Assembly: GCA_049305865.1 (NCBI GenBank)
Contig: JBAQPP010000014.1
Coordinates: 1 to 64,000 of the forward strand
Reading direction: 5' to 3'
Source of the DNA: UBA6263 sp049305865
GTDB lineage: Bacteria > Patescibacteriota > Gracilibacteria > Absconditabacterales > Absconditicoccaceae
Length of the DNA: 64,000 bases
The notes beneath the pieces were generated by a model. That model did not search any database. It worked only from the letters and a program-made list of their open reading frames with translations, and had not been told where the DNA came from. Made by a program: the position numbers and the translations under genes. Positions 21,701-34,893 of the stretch are shown piece by piece. Positions within the stretch are counted from its first letter, which is position 1, and each line of letters opens with the position of its first letter.

Positions 21701-24700
21701 ACATTATCAGGAAATAATTTCGAACAAGATATTGTAACCTCATTAAATGACATAAATACATTTCAAATAATTTATGATACATCAAATATTCCAAAAATTC
21801 ATTTTCCATGAATGAATATAACAACACAAGATAGACCAGTAGATTCACCAAGATATATTACATTTCAATGATTATCATGAAATGCCGTTAAAATGATTTA
21901 TCCAGATCTTTATAAGGTTGAAGTTTATTCTCAAAGTTGAGATATACTTATACTTAAAACACCTCAACAGATTGAAACTGCAATAAAATCATATCTTATA
22001 AAAGTAGTACAAAAATATAATCAGACTCTACAAGATCAATTGGACCACAAAGTAAATTTTTATAATACACAATACGGTTCTTTCAATAAGCTACAAACAC
22101 TTAATACATTAGCAAATCCCAATCGTAATTATCAATTATTTAATAATGATTATCTTATACAAACAATTTGAAATGAAAACATCAAAACAATATCACAGAT
22201 ACTCTATTATCATAATATAACAAATCAACAAACAAAAATCTGATCAACAATCGCCGAAGACATACAAAATAAAATAGATTGATTTGATATCAATCAAAAA
22301 ATCTCAAACGTAATGTCCAACTATCTTATACAAGACAACGATCAATGACCGCTTGTCACACCAAGTTATAACAGTAAATGATATGAGGTATGATTTTTAA
22401 ATTCAGATTGACAAGATTATATCAGTAGCAAACCATTACCAAGCTTCATACAACAGATTCAAACATCAAAATCCAAATTTACAGAAAATAATGCAAACAA
22501 CCAAATACCACAAGAAAAATCTGAATTTGAACAACAATTAAATACAGAATGTTGAATAAACGAAGATTGAACTGCGTTATTATTAGATTTATCAGATTTT
22601 AGTTCTCCATGGGTAACAGCATTCAAATGTCGAATAAAAAAAACTCTTCAGAAACCATTTGATATAAGCGTAACATTTCCATTCTCAAGTAATATAGATG
22701 GATTCGTAACAGTCAATGAAATCGAAAAACAACAACAAATATTTTGATCTCAACGATCAGAATTAAATCCAAACGGATTCAATCAGAGTGTAATAGCAAA
22801 TACTACATCAGATGAAGATGCAATCAAGCTTCAAGAAATACTTTCTTATACTCAAACAAAATCTAATAAAAGCTCTCTTGATATGACGCACAATACTTGA
22901 ACACTATCCATACTATCAACAAAAGACTTATGAGACATCAAAATGAGCATATATACAACATGAAACGATTGTCTGTTTTCACCTTGAAAATCAAGTAATT
23001 TATGTACAGATCATATATCTATTCCATTCAATCCATATCTAGAAAAACAGACCATACCTATTCAAATCAAAGATAGCAAAGCAGGTACGACAATCATTAC
23101 ATTTCAATTATGTATACCTGACAGTGAAACTTGTGTAAAAAAGACCCAACAATTAAATACTCTGCCATGAGATATACAACAACTCAAACTAATAACACTA
23201 GATGATAAAGTAATGGCATGATCACAGATGCCGATAATGGTAAAATGACTTGATCAATATCAAAACGACGTATGACAAATTTTAAGAAATTTTTTCATCA
23301 CAGTATCTACATGAGAAATATCAGATTGAAGTTCCAAATCACAATCAATCAGATTTAATAATTTCAATGAATCAAATTTTATATACTATGCTCCACTGTA
23401 TAGTTCATGAAACAATTCTGTATCTATTGTTATTTCTTGAGAAAATACGTCAATATCTGCAAGCAAAAATTTAAATATAATAAAATGAATTCCTAAGGCT
23501 AAGTATTGATCAAACATAGTATACCAGGTTTTATGAAACAATACTTTAAGTTGAATAGTGAAATTTGCTTTACCAGAGATAACTAGTTACTATCACTTCA
23601 ACGATAATTTATGAATCAAACAGATAGATCAAAATAAACTACCTAAAATAGAATTGGAAATCTTTACACAAGATTGAAACAATATTCCTATTACAACTTT
23701 CGCAAATATAAAGACAAAAAACAATCTAGTAAAAGTATGAAATATTCAATCACGCAATAGAACAATAAAAACATGATGAAATACTTTTGATGTTCAGCAG
23801 ATGTGATTTTATGCACAAAATAATATTCAGATACAAAGTTGAAAAGTAACAATATTTATGTATCCAAATTTCAAGGCATGAGATGACACATTGATAATAG
23901 ATATACCATGAATAAAGACAATACAGATACCTATACAAGTCAAATCATGACCAGCAAAAATAATCAAACTCCAAACAAATAAAACTTCGATATGAATAAA
24001 TAAATCAACAAAGGGATCTATACAGATAACAGATTCACGATGAAATATTTTTATAGATCCTATAAACATAAAAGTATGAACAATATGACCTATACACATA
24101 TCATGATCTACTTACAATCCTAAAATATTAACCATCATATGATGAACATACAATTTTGATATATCAAGTAAAGATCCTTGATGAATATGATATATTTTTG
24201 CAAATATAGATTGAGTGAATCTCAACAATCAGAATCCATGATATGAAACCATAGTAGTACAAAAAACAATAATACCTACAGAAAAACTAAATATAATGTA
24301 TCTAAATTTATTTGGTACAGATCGATGAAACCAACGATGATATTTTTCAGAGAATAAAAATTTCGTACAACAATTGATGACCTGATCAGAGAAACTTATT
24401 GCGACTACTACATCTTTGATAGATCCATATAAGATCAAAAAAATTGAATATTTGATAGATACTAACTGACAAATTCAAAATACAGAAAATTTACAGACAA
24501 ATTTATCTTCTACAAAAACCAAACGAGAAATACAAGTAGATTGAATATGAGCTATATATATAGACAATAAAAATTTTAATATAATACAAGTTACAAAGAG
24601 TGAAACATGAATTTATGAAAACATACAAGAAACATTACAAAATAATTTAGATAAAAATACATTCTATTATATACCAGAAATACTAGATGATACCGTCATA

Positions 24701-27700
24701 GAAAATACCGTAATACAAAACAATATTATAATTAATTCCAGATCAGTATTTGATACACTTTGAAATATTGATAGTAAATTATCGATACAATTAAGTGATA
24801 AATATATAGAAGATTTAAATACACGAGAAATATATTTTGAAGATAGATTAGTATGAACCCTATTGATAAATATATGAGAAACTCCAATTATAAGCTGAGA
24901 TATTATAAATACAACAATAAAATTATCTAATACTGATTACCAAAACATAATCACATTTTCCGATTGATCAACTAATTGAAAAAAATGAATCTGATTCTAT
25001 ACTGACGATTCAAATTTCCCAGAAGATAGTAAATGATATAATTCTATAGAAGATAGTAGTGATCCTACTTTAAATATATGATTCAAATGAGATTTAAAAA
25101 ATATAACCTCATTTGCATGATGAGAAAACGTATGAGAATCGACCAAACATTTTGCATCAGAGTTTTTGATAAATTACTGAGACCCCTTAGTAAAAAGATT
25201 AAACAAAAACACAAATGTAAAATTAACAGATTATGATTGATGACTATGAAAAGTAATTTATTCAGACCCAGACAAAACAATATTTAAAGTAAAAAATATT
25301 GATTTTAACAACGATTGATTACAAGATTTTGTAATAGTATATACAGATTGAACAATCAAATTAGTTAAAAATTATTGATGAAATAATCCGTATCATAACC
25401 TACAAGAATTATCTATATTAGCTGATTGAATAAAAGAAATTTATATATGAGATGTAGATTGAAATAATTATGATGATATAATAATTTTAACACAATGAGA
25501 TCAACTTAAAGCTTATACAAATCAGTTCTGAATTTTTGATGTTGATTGATATTTAATATGTTTAAATAGCAATGTAAAACAATGAATAAAATCAGAAGAT
25601 GGATCTAATCTTTCATGAATAGATCAATTGTTTTTACAAGATATGAATAAAGATAAAAAAATAGACATTATAACAAACGATAAAGAATGATATATCAAAA
25701 TATTCTATTGATGAAACAACAATTCTCAATCTTATGCAAATTATGTTTCTAAATTAAAATATACATGTGATCCAGATCGATATATAAGACAATCAGTAAA
25801 CCAAAACACAAAAATAGTAAAAAGATTTGGAATCCAATTAGACGAAGATAATAAAATATTAGACAATAGTTTAATTCATCGAAAATGACTTTCACAAACA
25901 AGTCCTGAAGATCAATATCAGAATACTGAAGATCTGCAAGATGCTTGAATAAATATAGATTGAAATCAGATAAATGAATATCTAAACAATACAGATCCAA
26001 AAGATATAGATCAAGATCAATTGATAGATATGGTTTGACCAGATAATTTTGATGTAAGTAAAATGGTATGAGCCTGAGCAGAAAATTATCTCAAATACGT
26101 ACAAGATCCTATTTGAATACAACCAATTTATGAGACACTCACATGAGAAAACCTAGTATTTAAACCACTATGATTCTTATCATGAAATGATCCTATACAA
26201 GCTTACAAAACATATGAAGATATTAATTGAGATATATTAGAATGATGAGATCTTGTTAAAATAACTGTCACACTCAAAGCTAATCAAAATTTCTTATGAA
26301 CATTTATAGATAAGATATCTTGACCACGAGAGATTAAAATGCATCCAGAATGAAATATAAAACATTTCTGGTTCAAAACATGAACAGACATAACAGACAT
26401 AATAATGAATCGGAAAATAGATAACGGATATTCATATATGTTGGATAACTTAAATATTCCACAATGAGAATATATCCAGTTTTATTATCGAGTCAATTAT
26501 ATAGCGTGAGATAACGTTAAAATAGATATCAAAGATATAGACGGTAAAGATTATAAATACGAAGATTCAAACCCTTTGGCTCAATATACGATAGATAACT
26601 ATCCAGACATATCTACCAAACCATCAGATTGATGTTCAAAATCTATGACAGTATTTTTCAATAATCATAATAATAACTGAAAAGACTACGATGAAAATTA
26701 TGTAGATCTACAAAAAATAATGCAAGAATATACACAAGATGAACAAATAAAATATGAAGATACAATGTCTGAAATTACAAATATGATATGAGATGTAAAT
26801 TCAGAAGACTGAATATCTGCACTTGTTTGAAGTGATGCATTTGAAACATTTGATGTTAAAGAATTATTATCACAAGCCTTCAATTGATGAGCTACCATTA
26901 ATTTATGATTCTTGGATGAAGCAACAGCAGAGATAAACGATAAAATAGATTGAGCTCTTAATTGATTATGTAAATGATTTAAGTTATGATGAAATTCATG
27001 TTGATGATTACCTATACCATTTAATCAAGCATTTTTAGCTCCATGAAAATATCATCTATTTGGTTGTTACAATTTACCTTTAGCTCCTTTAGATAAAGGA
27101 CTTCCACTATTAGCTTTCCCTACAAATTCAGTAATCCCTATATGGCCACCATCCCCTGCATGAGCATGATGATTGTTCCCATGAGCACCTACTTCACAAT
27201 TTAGACTATACATAGCTCCAACTCTTACAATGCAAATCGGCGTTGCTATGTGTCTAGGACCATATAGTTTATGAGCTAATCTTCCAAAACCATTTAGAGA
27301 TATAGCATGAAATTGCATAGTAGTAGCCTTACCTATCCCTCTTCCTTGTTGAAAAAAATCAAATTCTACAACAAGCACAGATCAATATCCTCAGTGGATG
27401 AATGAAGTAGCATCAAACGCAAATAGTTGTAATAGTTTTGTATGACCATCATCAATATCAAATTGATATTCTCCATCTCCATTCCAATTAGTCTGATCTT
27501 CAGAGAGCAGTCCAAATTCAACACCAGTAATACCTCAAAATTCATACGCATTTGGATTTATACAAATAGATAAAGATCCTATTGGGGTTGAAGAAGAAGT
27601 AAAAGCACCAGAAATAACAATCTGATGAGTAAAATTACAATGATGAAAAGATATAAAAAATCAGATCAAAGGGTGACTAGTGAAATGATTAAAAAAACTG

Positions 27701-30700
27701 ATCATAGACAATCGATTGGATAGACAAATTAAGTACATCATGAACAACCTGACAAAAATGGATGTGACTATTTATCTACCACAACTTGATGATTTATCAA
27801 AATGATTGAGTTTCTGAGATTTACAAGAAAAATCTAGTGAATTTAAGCAAGCTAAGGTAGATTTAAAAAATAAAAATCAAATAGCAGCTACAACAAAACT
27901 GAAAAAAAGTAAGTTATTGAAAGGATCTCAATTAAAAAGTGTTTCTAGTAACCTTTCTAATCCATTTGATTATATGGCATGACTATTTAATGACACAAAA
28001 CTTATCAAAATAAATCAAAAAAACATAAATATCAAAGTACCAATGATTTATTCAGAAGATATAAATGCTTATTCAAGTTATCTCAAACAACGAAAGAACA
28101 TAAATCTATGAGAAAAAGATGAAAATTGAAATCTTATAAAAGAATGAATAATACATAAATGGAAGAATCTATTATATTGAGTAATCTGAATGTGTGCTTT
28201 AGATAGCCAAAAGATAGCAGAAAAAGAATGATTAAAAAGGAAATATACAGAAGTAAAAAGACAATTAACATGAGAAGTAAAAATGTTCAGAGAAGAATTA
28301 AAGGCCAAAAGAGAATTTAAAAGCAATACAGATTTTGGCAAAGTAAATGAATGTAAAAGTGATTATAAAAAGATTGATATATTAATAAAGTTCTCCAAAA
28401 CAGTATTTAATCAAAGTGCAGAAAATTTTCTGAGTTTAGAAAAAGAAAGTATAATAGACCTAATCAAAAGATGTTCAATCAAATTCAATTCTAATCAATG
28501 AAACACTTCTACTTTTGTACCAGATATACAGGAAAATAAATTAAAGGAATCTCTAGAAATCTCATCAAAAAATATAAAAAATACATCAAAAGAAATAGAA
28601 AATTATATATTAAAAAATAACTTACAAGAACAGTGATTAACATGAGACAATCTAACTTGATCAAAGGTAGAACAATGTTTAGATGTTTTTGGAGGTGTTG
28701 ATTTTGATCTAATACTTGATTGATTCCTCTCTCTAGATGCCAATACCGCTCAATTAGAAACATCAATAAGAGAAAATATAAAGACATTGGAGCTTTACAA
28801 GAAATTTCCATTAGAATTATATGAATGGATACACATACAAGATAAATATTTATGAGAAATTTCTTCTCTACTAACAAATTTTGTTGGAAAAATAACATCT
28901 CGAATAACAACCAATGCAAATAGATATTCTCAATATGTAAACAGCTTGGTAACACTTATATGAATCATCAAAACATATCAAATATTGATAGATTTTTCAG
29001 TCAATCGATCTGAAAGATGTGGTAAATGTACAAATGATACATACGATTCATATTCATGTAGTTTATCAATGCTTTGTCCTGACATATGACTACCTATATT
29101 AGCCATACCTTCATTTAAAATACCAAATATCATTATAGACCTATCAAGCGTAAATTTATGAATGGATATTTTACTTCCCAAATTTAACTTTACACCCACA
29201 AAAATAGCATTAGTAAAAATACCAAATCTACCAGAGCCACCAAAATTTAATGCAAATATCAGTTTAGAAGATCAATTAAAAATTTGATTAAATCTTATAT
29301 GAGATATCACAGCATCATTATCTTTTGTAAAAGATATCAACATACCTAGCATACCCCAGTTACCAAAGCCACCACAGCTTCCTCAACCACCAACTCTTTT
29401 ACCTACAGTAAATCTAGAACTTCCAGTTCTACCTCCAGCACCCAAATTACCAGAAATTTCAACATCAATAAAGGGAGTACTAAAAACAGCTGAAGTGATA
29501 GGTAAAATAATATGTATTGTAAAATGATGAATATGATTGGTTTGAGAGAAATGAGTAAAATGAAAAATAGAACAATTGACTCAAAGAACATACGATGTAC
29601 CATTCTTTGATTTTATGAATCTCACAATGAAATTTAAAGATCCTCCACTCAAATGATTTGATTATGAGATAGATTCTTATGTTAATTTACAATTCAACTT
29701 TGATTGAGTTTACAGTGTTTTTGATTGATTAGCAGATCAGATAAATAAATATTCTCAATGATTTGAAAACGTCACAGAAAAGACGATATGACAGATAACA
29801 AACGAATTAAACAACTGAGAAATACCTTGGACCGACACTAGTGTTTGAGAAGTATTTTCAGAAATACAGTGATGAGACAATATCAATATAGATTTAAATT
29901 CTTGAACGATCTTAAACTATAGTCCCAACAGTAAAACTAAAGTAGCTAGCTTGAATGATAAAGTTGTAATAAATACTTGAGGAAATGAAATTGAGTATAA
30001 TTTGATAGATCATCAAACAGCAAAAAAATGACTTGTAGAGTGATTAGCATACTTCCAGACAATTTCATCAGATCAACAAACTAGCAAGAAAATAAATGAA
30101 ATATTACAAGAAATACAAGATGTAAAAATACAATGACAAACAGATGAAATCATAAATATATGACAACAAGCACAAGAAATTATTGCAAAACAAAGAAAAG
30201 AAAATATTCAATTGGCACAAAATATTAAAACAGACTATGATTGATTTATCAAAATAATAGAAAAAAATCCTACAAAATTAGTTTCAAATGATGAAATAAA
30301 TATAGAATTAAAGGCTGATCTTTTCAAAATACCAGATCAAACAAAAAAGATTCTTCTTGCCCAAGAAAATCCAGTAAAAACTTATACAGACGCTCAAAGC
30401 AAAATGGTAAAATGATATCTTAATGCATTAAACACCAATGATGCAAAATCACTCAATATGACACAACTATCATATTCCAAATCAATAAATTATTTGAGTA
30501 ATCTAGATAAAAAGATTCAATTGGTTTCTAATCAATTAAACAAATCTCAAATAATTAAACCAGATTATAAACAGACAATAGACACGACTATAACCAATAC
30601 AAAGCCTTTGATATCGCAAAGCAACTGATGATCAAACAATTCATCTGCAAGTATGTGATGATACACAGATATATCCTCTTTCATAAATTGAGTTTTGATC

Positions 30701-32494
30701 CAATGATATAGCGGATCAGATAAAAAAATGGTTAATACAGTTTATGATACAGAGTTTGTAACTAATATAAAAACAAATTATTACCAACAAGATTTAAATA
30801 AAGATAACAAAAAAGATGTTATAATGTGGGATGCCCACAATATTTATACAAAATATAACAATCAAGAAGATCAACAACCCAATACAAAAATTTATACAAA
30901 CTATTACACTTATAATAATTGATTATCCCATCCTATAGATTTACCAGAAATCACCAACCAATGATATCTACAGATATGAGACATCAGTATCAAAATCTAT
31001 AGTCCAGATTTTGAAGTAAAGAATTTTAGAATATGATGACAGACTTTTGAAACTATAAGTTTTTCACGATTAAATAGTGAGTTTTTGTGAGATAAGCCAG
31101 ATTGATATCTCATCAAGATAAATCAAAGAATAGATACGTTCAACGATAAAGATCAAATTATAGATTCACTGAGCACAAATAAAATTAATAAAAAGTATGT
31201 ATTAGTATTACCAATATGATTTGAATATACCTGAACAAAACTAAGACTAGAAGAATGAACATATAGAACAGAAAAGTTATTAACCTGAACAATACATCAA
31301 ATAATATATTTTAATCCAGCAAATGAAACAATCAACGCAGTCTTAAATTCACTACCAAGAAATCGAGAATATACCAAAATTGCTACACTAAAGCTAGAAA
31401 ATCAAATTTTATTTATCAATTCACCTTGGTCAAATCAAACAGTTTGATGAATACAAATATTATGAGATAATAAATGACCAGAAGCTACAGTAACCCTTTA
31501 TAGACCACTTATACAAAAAACCATATGAACATGAGATAATTTAAATTGATTTGTATGAACCAAATATATTTTAAACGCTACACGAGAAGATAATATAGCT
31601 GTATCCAAAATGCGAATAGAAAAAGATGGTGAAATCATAGAGACATTAACCTGAATAAACAAAACATGATTTATCTATACAATACCACTATTTTTCACAT
31701 GAGAAACTCAAGAAAAATATATTTTCCGAGCTGAAGATTTTAATAACAATATAGAAAAACAAGATATAGTACTCGATATACAGATACCAAAGCTAGAAAT
31801 TACAGACATAAAAAAACTCACAGATCCTATATGATCTATTATCAATCCAATAACAATCACCACACAGATGGAATCTGATATAGATGAATGAAATATAATA
31901 TTCCAAAGATCAAGGTATAAAAACATACGACAAAATCTTACATGAACACTAACCAGTGGGAATGAAATATCAAAATATCCAGTCTGACCAAACAAAACAA
32001 TTATTACTTGATGATATTTTGATTTTTGAGAAACAATATGATTATATTTATCAGATTGAAGTCAGGTAGCAAGAGTAGATCCAAGCAATGGTAAAATAGA
32101 AATATTACCAAAATATAAAAATCAAGTTCAGATACAGTTGGATTTTACAAGCCATATACCGATTATAAAAATTGTAGATATAGAAAAAATAAAGGTTCTA
32201 TTCCAACTTTATTTCCCACCTGAAGAACTAACTAATGTAAATTCAAACTGATACAGCAAAGTCAAACTTGAAAACCAATCATTCTGAGCATTCAAAGATT
32301 GACGAGCGGTTCTAGACAACAAACAGATAATATTATTTGTAAGTCCAGCCTGACATATATATACAGATCAAGAAATATACTGAGAATACTCATTTGATGA
32401 TAACAGCAAAACAGTTATTTATAAATTTTGGGCAAAGGATAAAGAAAATAACAAATGAAATATACAAGTAAAGATCAAACCTTTATTCCAATAA
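18773..32494 (+). CDS. Giant exported protein (about 4573 residues) with FG-GAP/VCBS-like repeats
   Basis: A single frame without TAA or TAG runs for 13.7 kb once TGA is Gly. The N-terminus (MFNQKKQIIFLITIYVLSYF) is a basic start plus a hydrophobic helix, as in a signal peptide or membrane anchor. Residues about 40-145 hold a conserved-looking block ending LVGLILLGDIPLPVINNQ; I cannot name it. Residues about 2150-2330 hold FG-GAP/VCBS-like calcium-binding units (DFNNDGLQDFVIVYTDG, GDVDGNNYDDIIILTQG, DMNKDKKIDIITNDKEG), with a late one near 4008 (DLNKDNKKDVIMWD). Residues about 2700-2950 hold a Cys/Pro/Gly-rich part. Lys/Glu-rich helical stretches follow, then a Pro-rich linker near 3525-3560 and beta-rich Ig-like sequence to the end. 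It is probably a surface or secreted protein. The two short genes downstream look co-transcribed. Confidence 0.88.
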
Positions 32495-32503
32495 GAATAA
32501 AAA

Positions 32504-33463
32504 ATGCTTTATACAGTAAGTAAAACAATCTGATTCAAAATTTTTATAACAATTACAATATCAAGTTTTCTAATAATATTTTGATATGGTTTTGCTGAAA
32601 ATTTAAATGATATAGATAATTGAGATTGTTGATTTGTTCAAGAAACGACATGATGAAATTTTTGAACTATATTAAATAACCGGTCATGACAAAATGAATC
32701 TATTTATCCCAAAGAATCTATAAGGAGAGCCCTTTTAAATCTCAAAGCTGCTTGTTGCCAACAAAATAAAATATGATCCCAGACACAACGATGTAAATAT
32801 GATAAAGAAAATTGATTCTTTTTAAACAATTATCCCGATAGTAAATTTTTATATGACCATTTGGTAGATATATGACTTAGAAGATTGGATGCGATGGAAA
32901 AATTATTATATGAATGAACTACTCCAGATCCAATATGAAAAGAGCGAAGAGAATTTATAAATACAAAATGAAGTCAAGAAGAGTGAACAACGCCAACAGA
33001 TATCCTACCAAAATTTAAAGAACAACGGACTTTAAATATAAATCATATATTACCAGATCGAGAAGATGCTAATTATAATCAACAATATCAAAATGAACGA
33101 ACATCAATAGCTGGACAACAATATACTAATCGACCATTGGTTAATAGATATTCCAATCTATGTAAAGTATCAGCTTATATATATTGATATATGTGAGCAA
33201 AATTAGGATATTATACAAGGACAAATTTATATTCTTCCTGTAAATTACAATCACAAGACATTACAGCAAGAAATATATCTTTCACCAAATCAATAGTATT
33301 GAAAAAATCTAATAAAATATTATATGATAATATCAACTCTCATATTACAAACTATTTATCACAAAGCAGATTAGCAAAACTAAAAGAAACTATACTATGA
33401 ATTGTCCAATATTTAAATGTTATCAATAAAAAAATTATTAAACTTATAGAAACATGTTCATAA
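32504..33463 (+). CDS. Secreted Cys-containing protein of the giant-protein operon
   Basis: This 319-residue protein has an N-terminal hydrophobic helix (FKIFITITISSFLIIFGYGF) that looks like a signal peptide. The mature part has several cysteines (GDCGF, LKAACCQQ, QRCKYD, NLCKVSA, YSSCKLQ), suggesting disulfides outside the cytoplasm. I recognise no family. It starts 9 bp after the giant gene's stop and is followed 24 bp later by the pilin-like gene, so the three probably form one transcript and one functional unit. Conserved positions such as GYMGAKLGYY use TGA as glycine. Confidence 0.8.
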
Positions 33464-33487
33464 ACGATTTATATATCCCATATCCCA

Positions 33488-33991
33488 ATGATTTATACTC
33501 TAAGTAAAAAAATTTTAATCTGATTGTTTTTTCTAAGTTTATTATCTATTTCTTTTGCTCAAGATACAGAAAATGATTTTTCTATTATACCAGAAAATAA
33601 AACATGATCACAAAATATATGAAATATAGTCAATCAGGTATGAGCAAGCTGAGGTAAAGTAATGGAAAATTATAAAGATCAAGCATATGGGAAAAAAGAT
33701 CCAATAACATGAGAACGTCCATGAACAAGTGATTTAAGCCTATGAGATCAATTAGCCTCATGAATTATGACACGGGATACATTATTGGATTATGTTACAT
33801 ATATAGTCAGATTTTTATTACAATTGTGATTACTTATATGAGCCGTAGTTATGATATACATATGATACAAAAAAATCACACAATTCCGAGACTTTAAATG
33901 AGGTGATATAAAATATGTAATCATGTGAATAGCGGTACTAGGGTTTGCTTATGTAATCGTCAAAATGCTTGTAAATATGTTTATCAAGTAA
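33488..33991 (+). CDS. Two-helix membrane protein resembling type IV secretion pilins
   Basis: This 167-residue protein has a clear signal peptide (MIYTLSKKILIGLFFLSLLS, cleavage plausible after SFA) and a polar region. Two hydrophobic helices follow (YIVRFLLQLGLLIGAVVMIY and YVIMGIAVLGFAYVIVKMLV), joined by a short loop GYKKITQFRDFKGGDIK. This layout matches VirB2/TrbC-like pilins and the T4SS_pilin family often found in candidate-phylum genomes. The identification rests on topology and composition, not on a sequence motif. It is third in the operon after the giant and Cys-containing proteins and could anchor or polymerise with them (inference). Confidence 0.7.
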
Positions 33992-33994
33992 TCA

Positions 33995-34786
33995 TTATAC
34001 TACATCTTCCATCTTATCTCCTTCAATTTCTTTGATCTGGTCGCGAATTATCGCGGCTTTTTCAAATTCCCAATTTTTTATGCAGTCATCCAATTGCATT
34101 CTAAGGTCTTTGGTTATAATCGCTTTTTCTACTTTTGTCATTCTTTTTAATCTTTTGACTTTTCATCTAGTTATACCTTCAAATCATTGTACAAGGTTAT
34201 CATCAGTCTTTACAGATTCTAAGAGTTTCACATTAGAATCAGCTTTTTGTGGAGTTATATTATTTTTTACATTATATTCTTGTTGTATCTTACGACGACG
34301 GTATGTCTCTCGTAAAGATTTGATCATAGATTCTGTTAAATTATCTGCATACAATATTACCTCTCAAGCAGGATTCCTAGATGCACGTCATATAATCTGG
34401 ACAAGAGATGTAGTCGAACGCAAAAATCATTCTTTATCAGCATCCAGTATCGCTATCAGACTCACCTCGGGTAAATCTATTCATTCTCTCAGTAAGTTTA
34501 CTCATACTATCATATCAATCTGACCAGTTTTTAATTTTTTGATTATCTCTCGACGATCTAAAGTACTTATTTCACTATGCAAATAAAAAGCCTTATATCA
34601 TTTCTTTACAAGGAAATTGGTCACTTCTTCAGAAGATTTTTTGGTTAAAGTGAGGATAAGAATCTTTCCTCATTTTAAGATATGTTCATCGATTTTGTTT
34701 ATCAAGCTATCGATAAATTCTGGTACCTGTGCTGGTAACTTATCTACATCTGCTTGTAAAAAATCTTTCAAATTAGTCTTTTTCAT
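33995..34786 (-). CDS. uvrB: UvrB C-terminal fragment (helicase domain 2 and UvrC-binding end)
   Basis: This 263-residue ORF matches only the C-terminal 40% of UvrB: LHSEISTLDRREIIKKL, VGVNLLREGIDLPEVSLIAI, LDADKEGFLRSTTSLVQIIG and the UVR-like end (LDDCIKNWEFEKAAIIRDQI). The Walker A ATPase half, beta-hairpin and damage-binding domains are absent, while full-length UvrB has about 660 residues. An in-frame TAA lies just upstream of the ATG, then a terminator, so the missing part is not hidden by a recoded codon. It may be a 5'-truncated remnant or a retained small protein. It converges with the pilin-like gene, 3 bp apart. Confidence 0.8.
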
Positions 34787-34849
34787 AACATTTCAATATT
34801 TTTAAATAATATTATATTATAAATATTAATAATAATATTAAAAGCAATA

Positions 34850-34877
34850 AAAAAAAATCTGCACGTGAATGCAGATT
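34850..34877 (-). terminator. Intrinsic terminator after the 809-residue gene
   Basis: On the minus strand, AATCTGCA-TTCACG-TGCAGATT is followed by a run of T. It lies just downstream of the stop at 34894. Confidence 0.75.
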
Positions 34878-34893
34878 CTTAAAACATATACAA

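Noticed and set aside
27067..27378. 103-residue minus-strand ORF with a more balanced composition
   Set aside because: It lies antisense inside the giant gene over its Pro/Gly/Cys-rich part, which explains the composition. There is no start signal or domain.
18773..32494. Reading the region as dozens of pseudogene fragments or selenoprotein genes
   Set aside because: Only TGA interrupts it and never TAA or TAG over 13.7 kb. The same holds for housekeeping genes, and no selenocysteine signals or Cys context occur.
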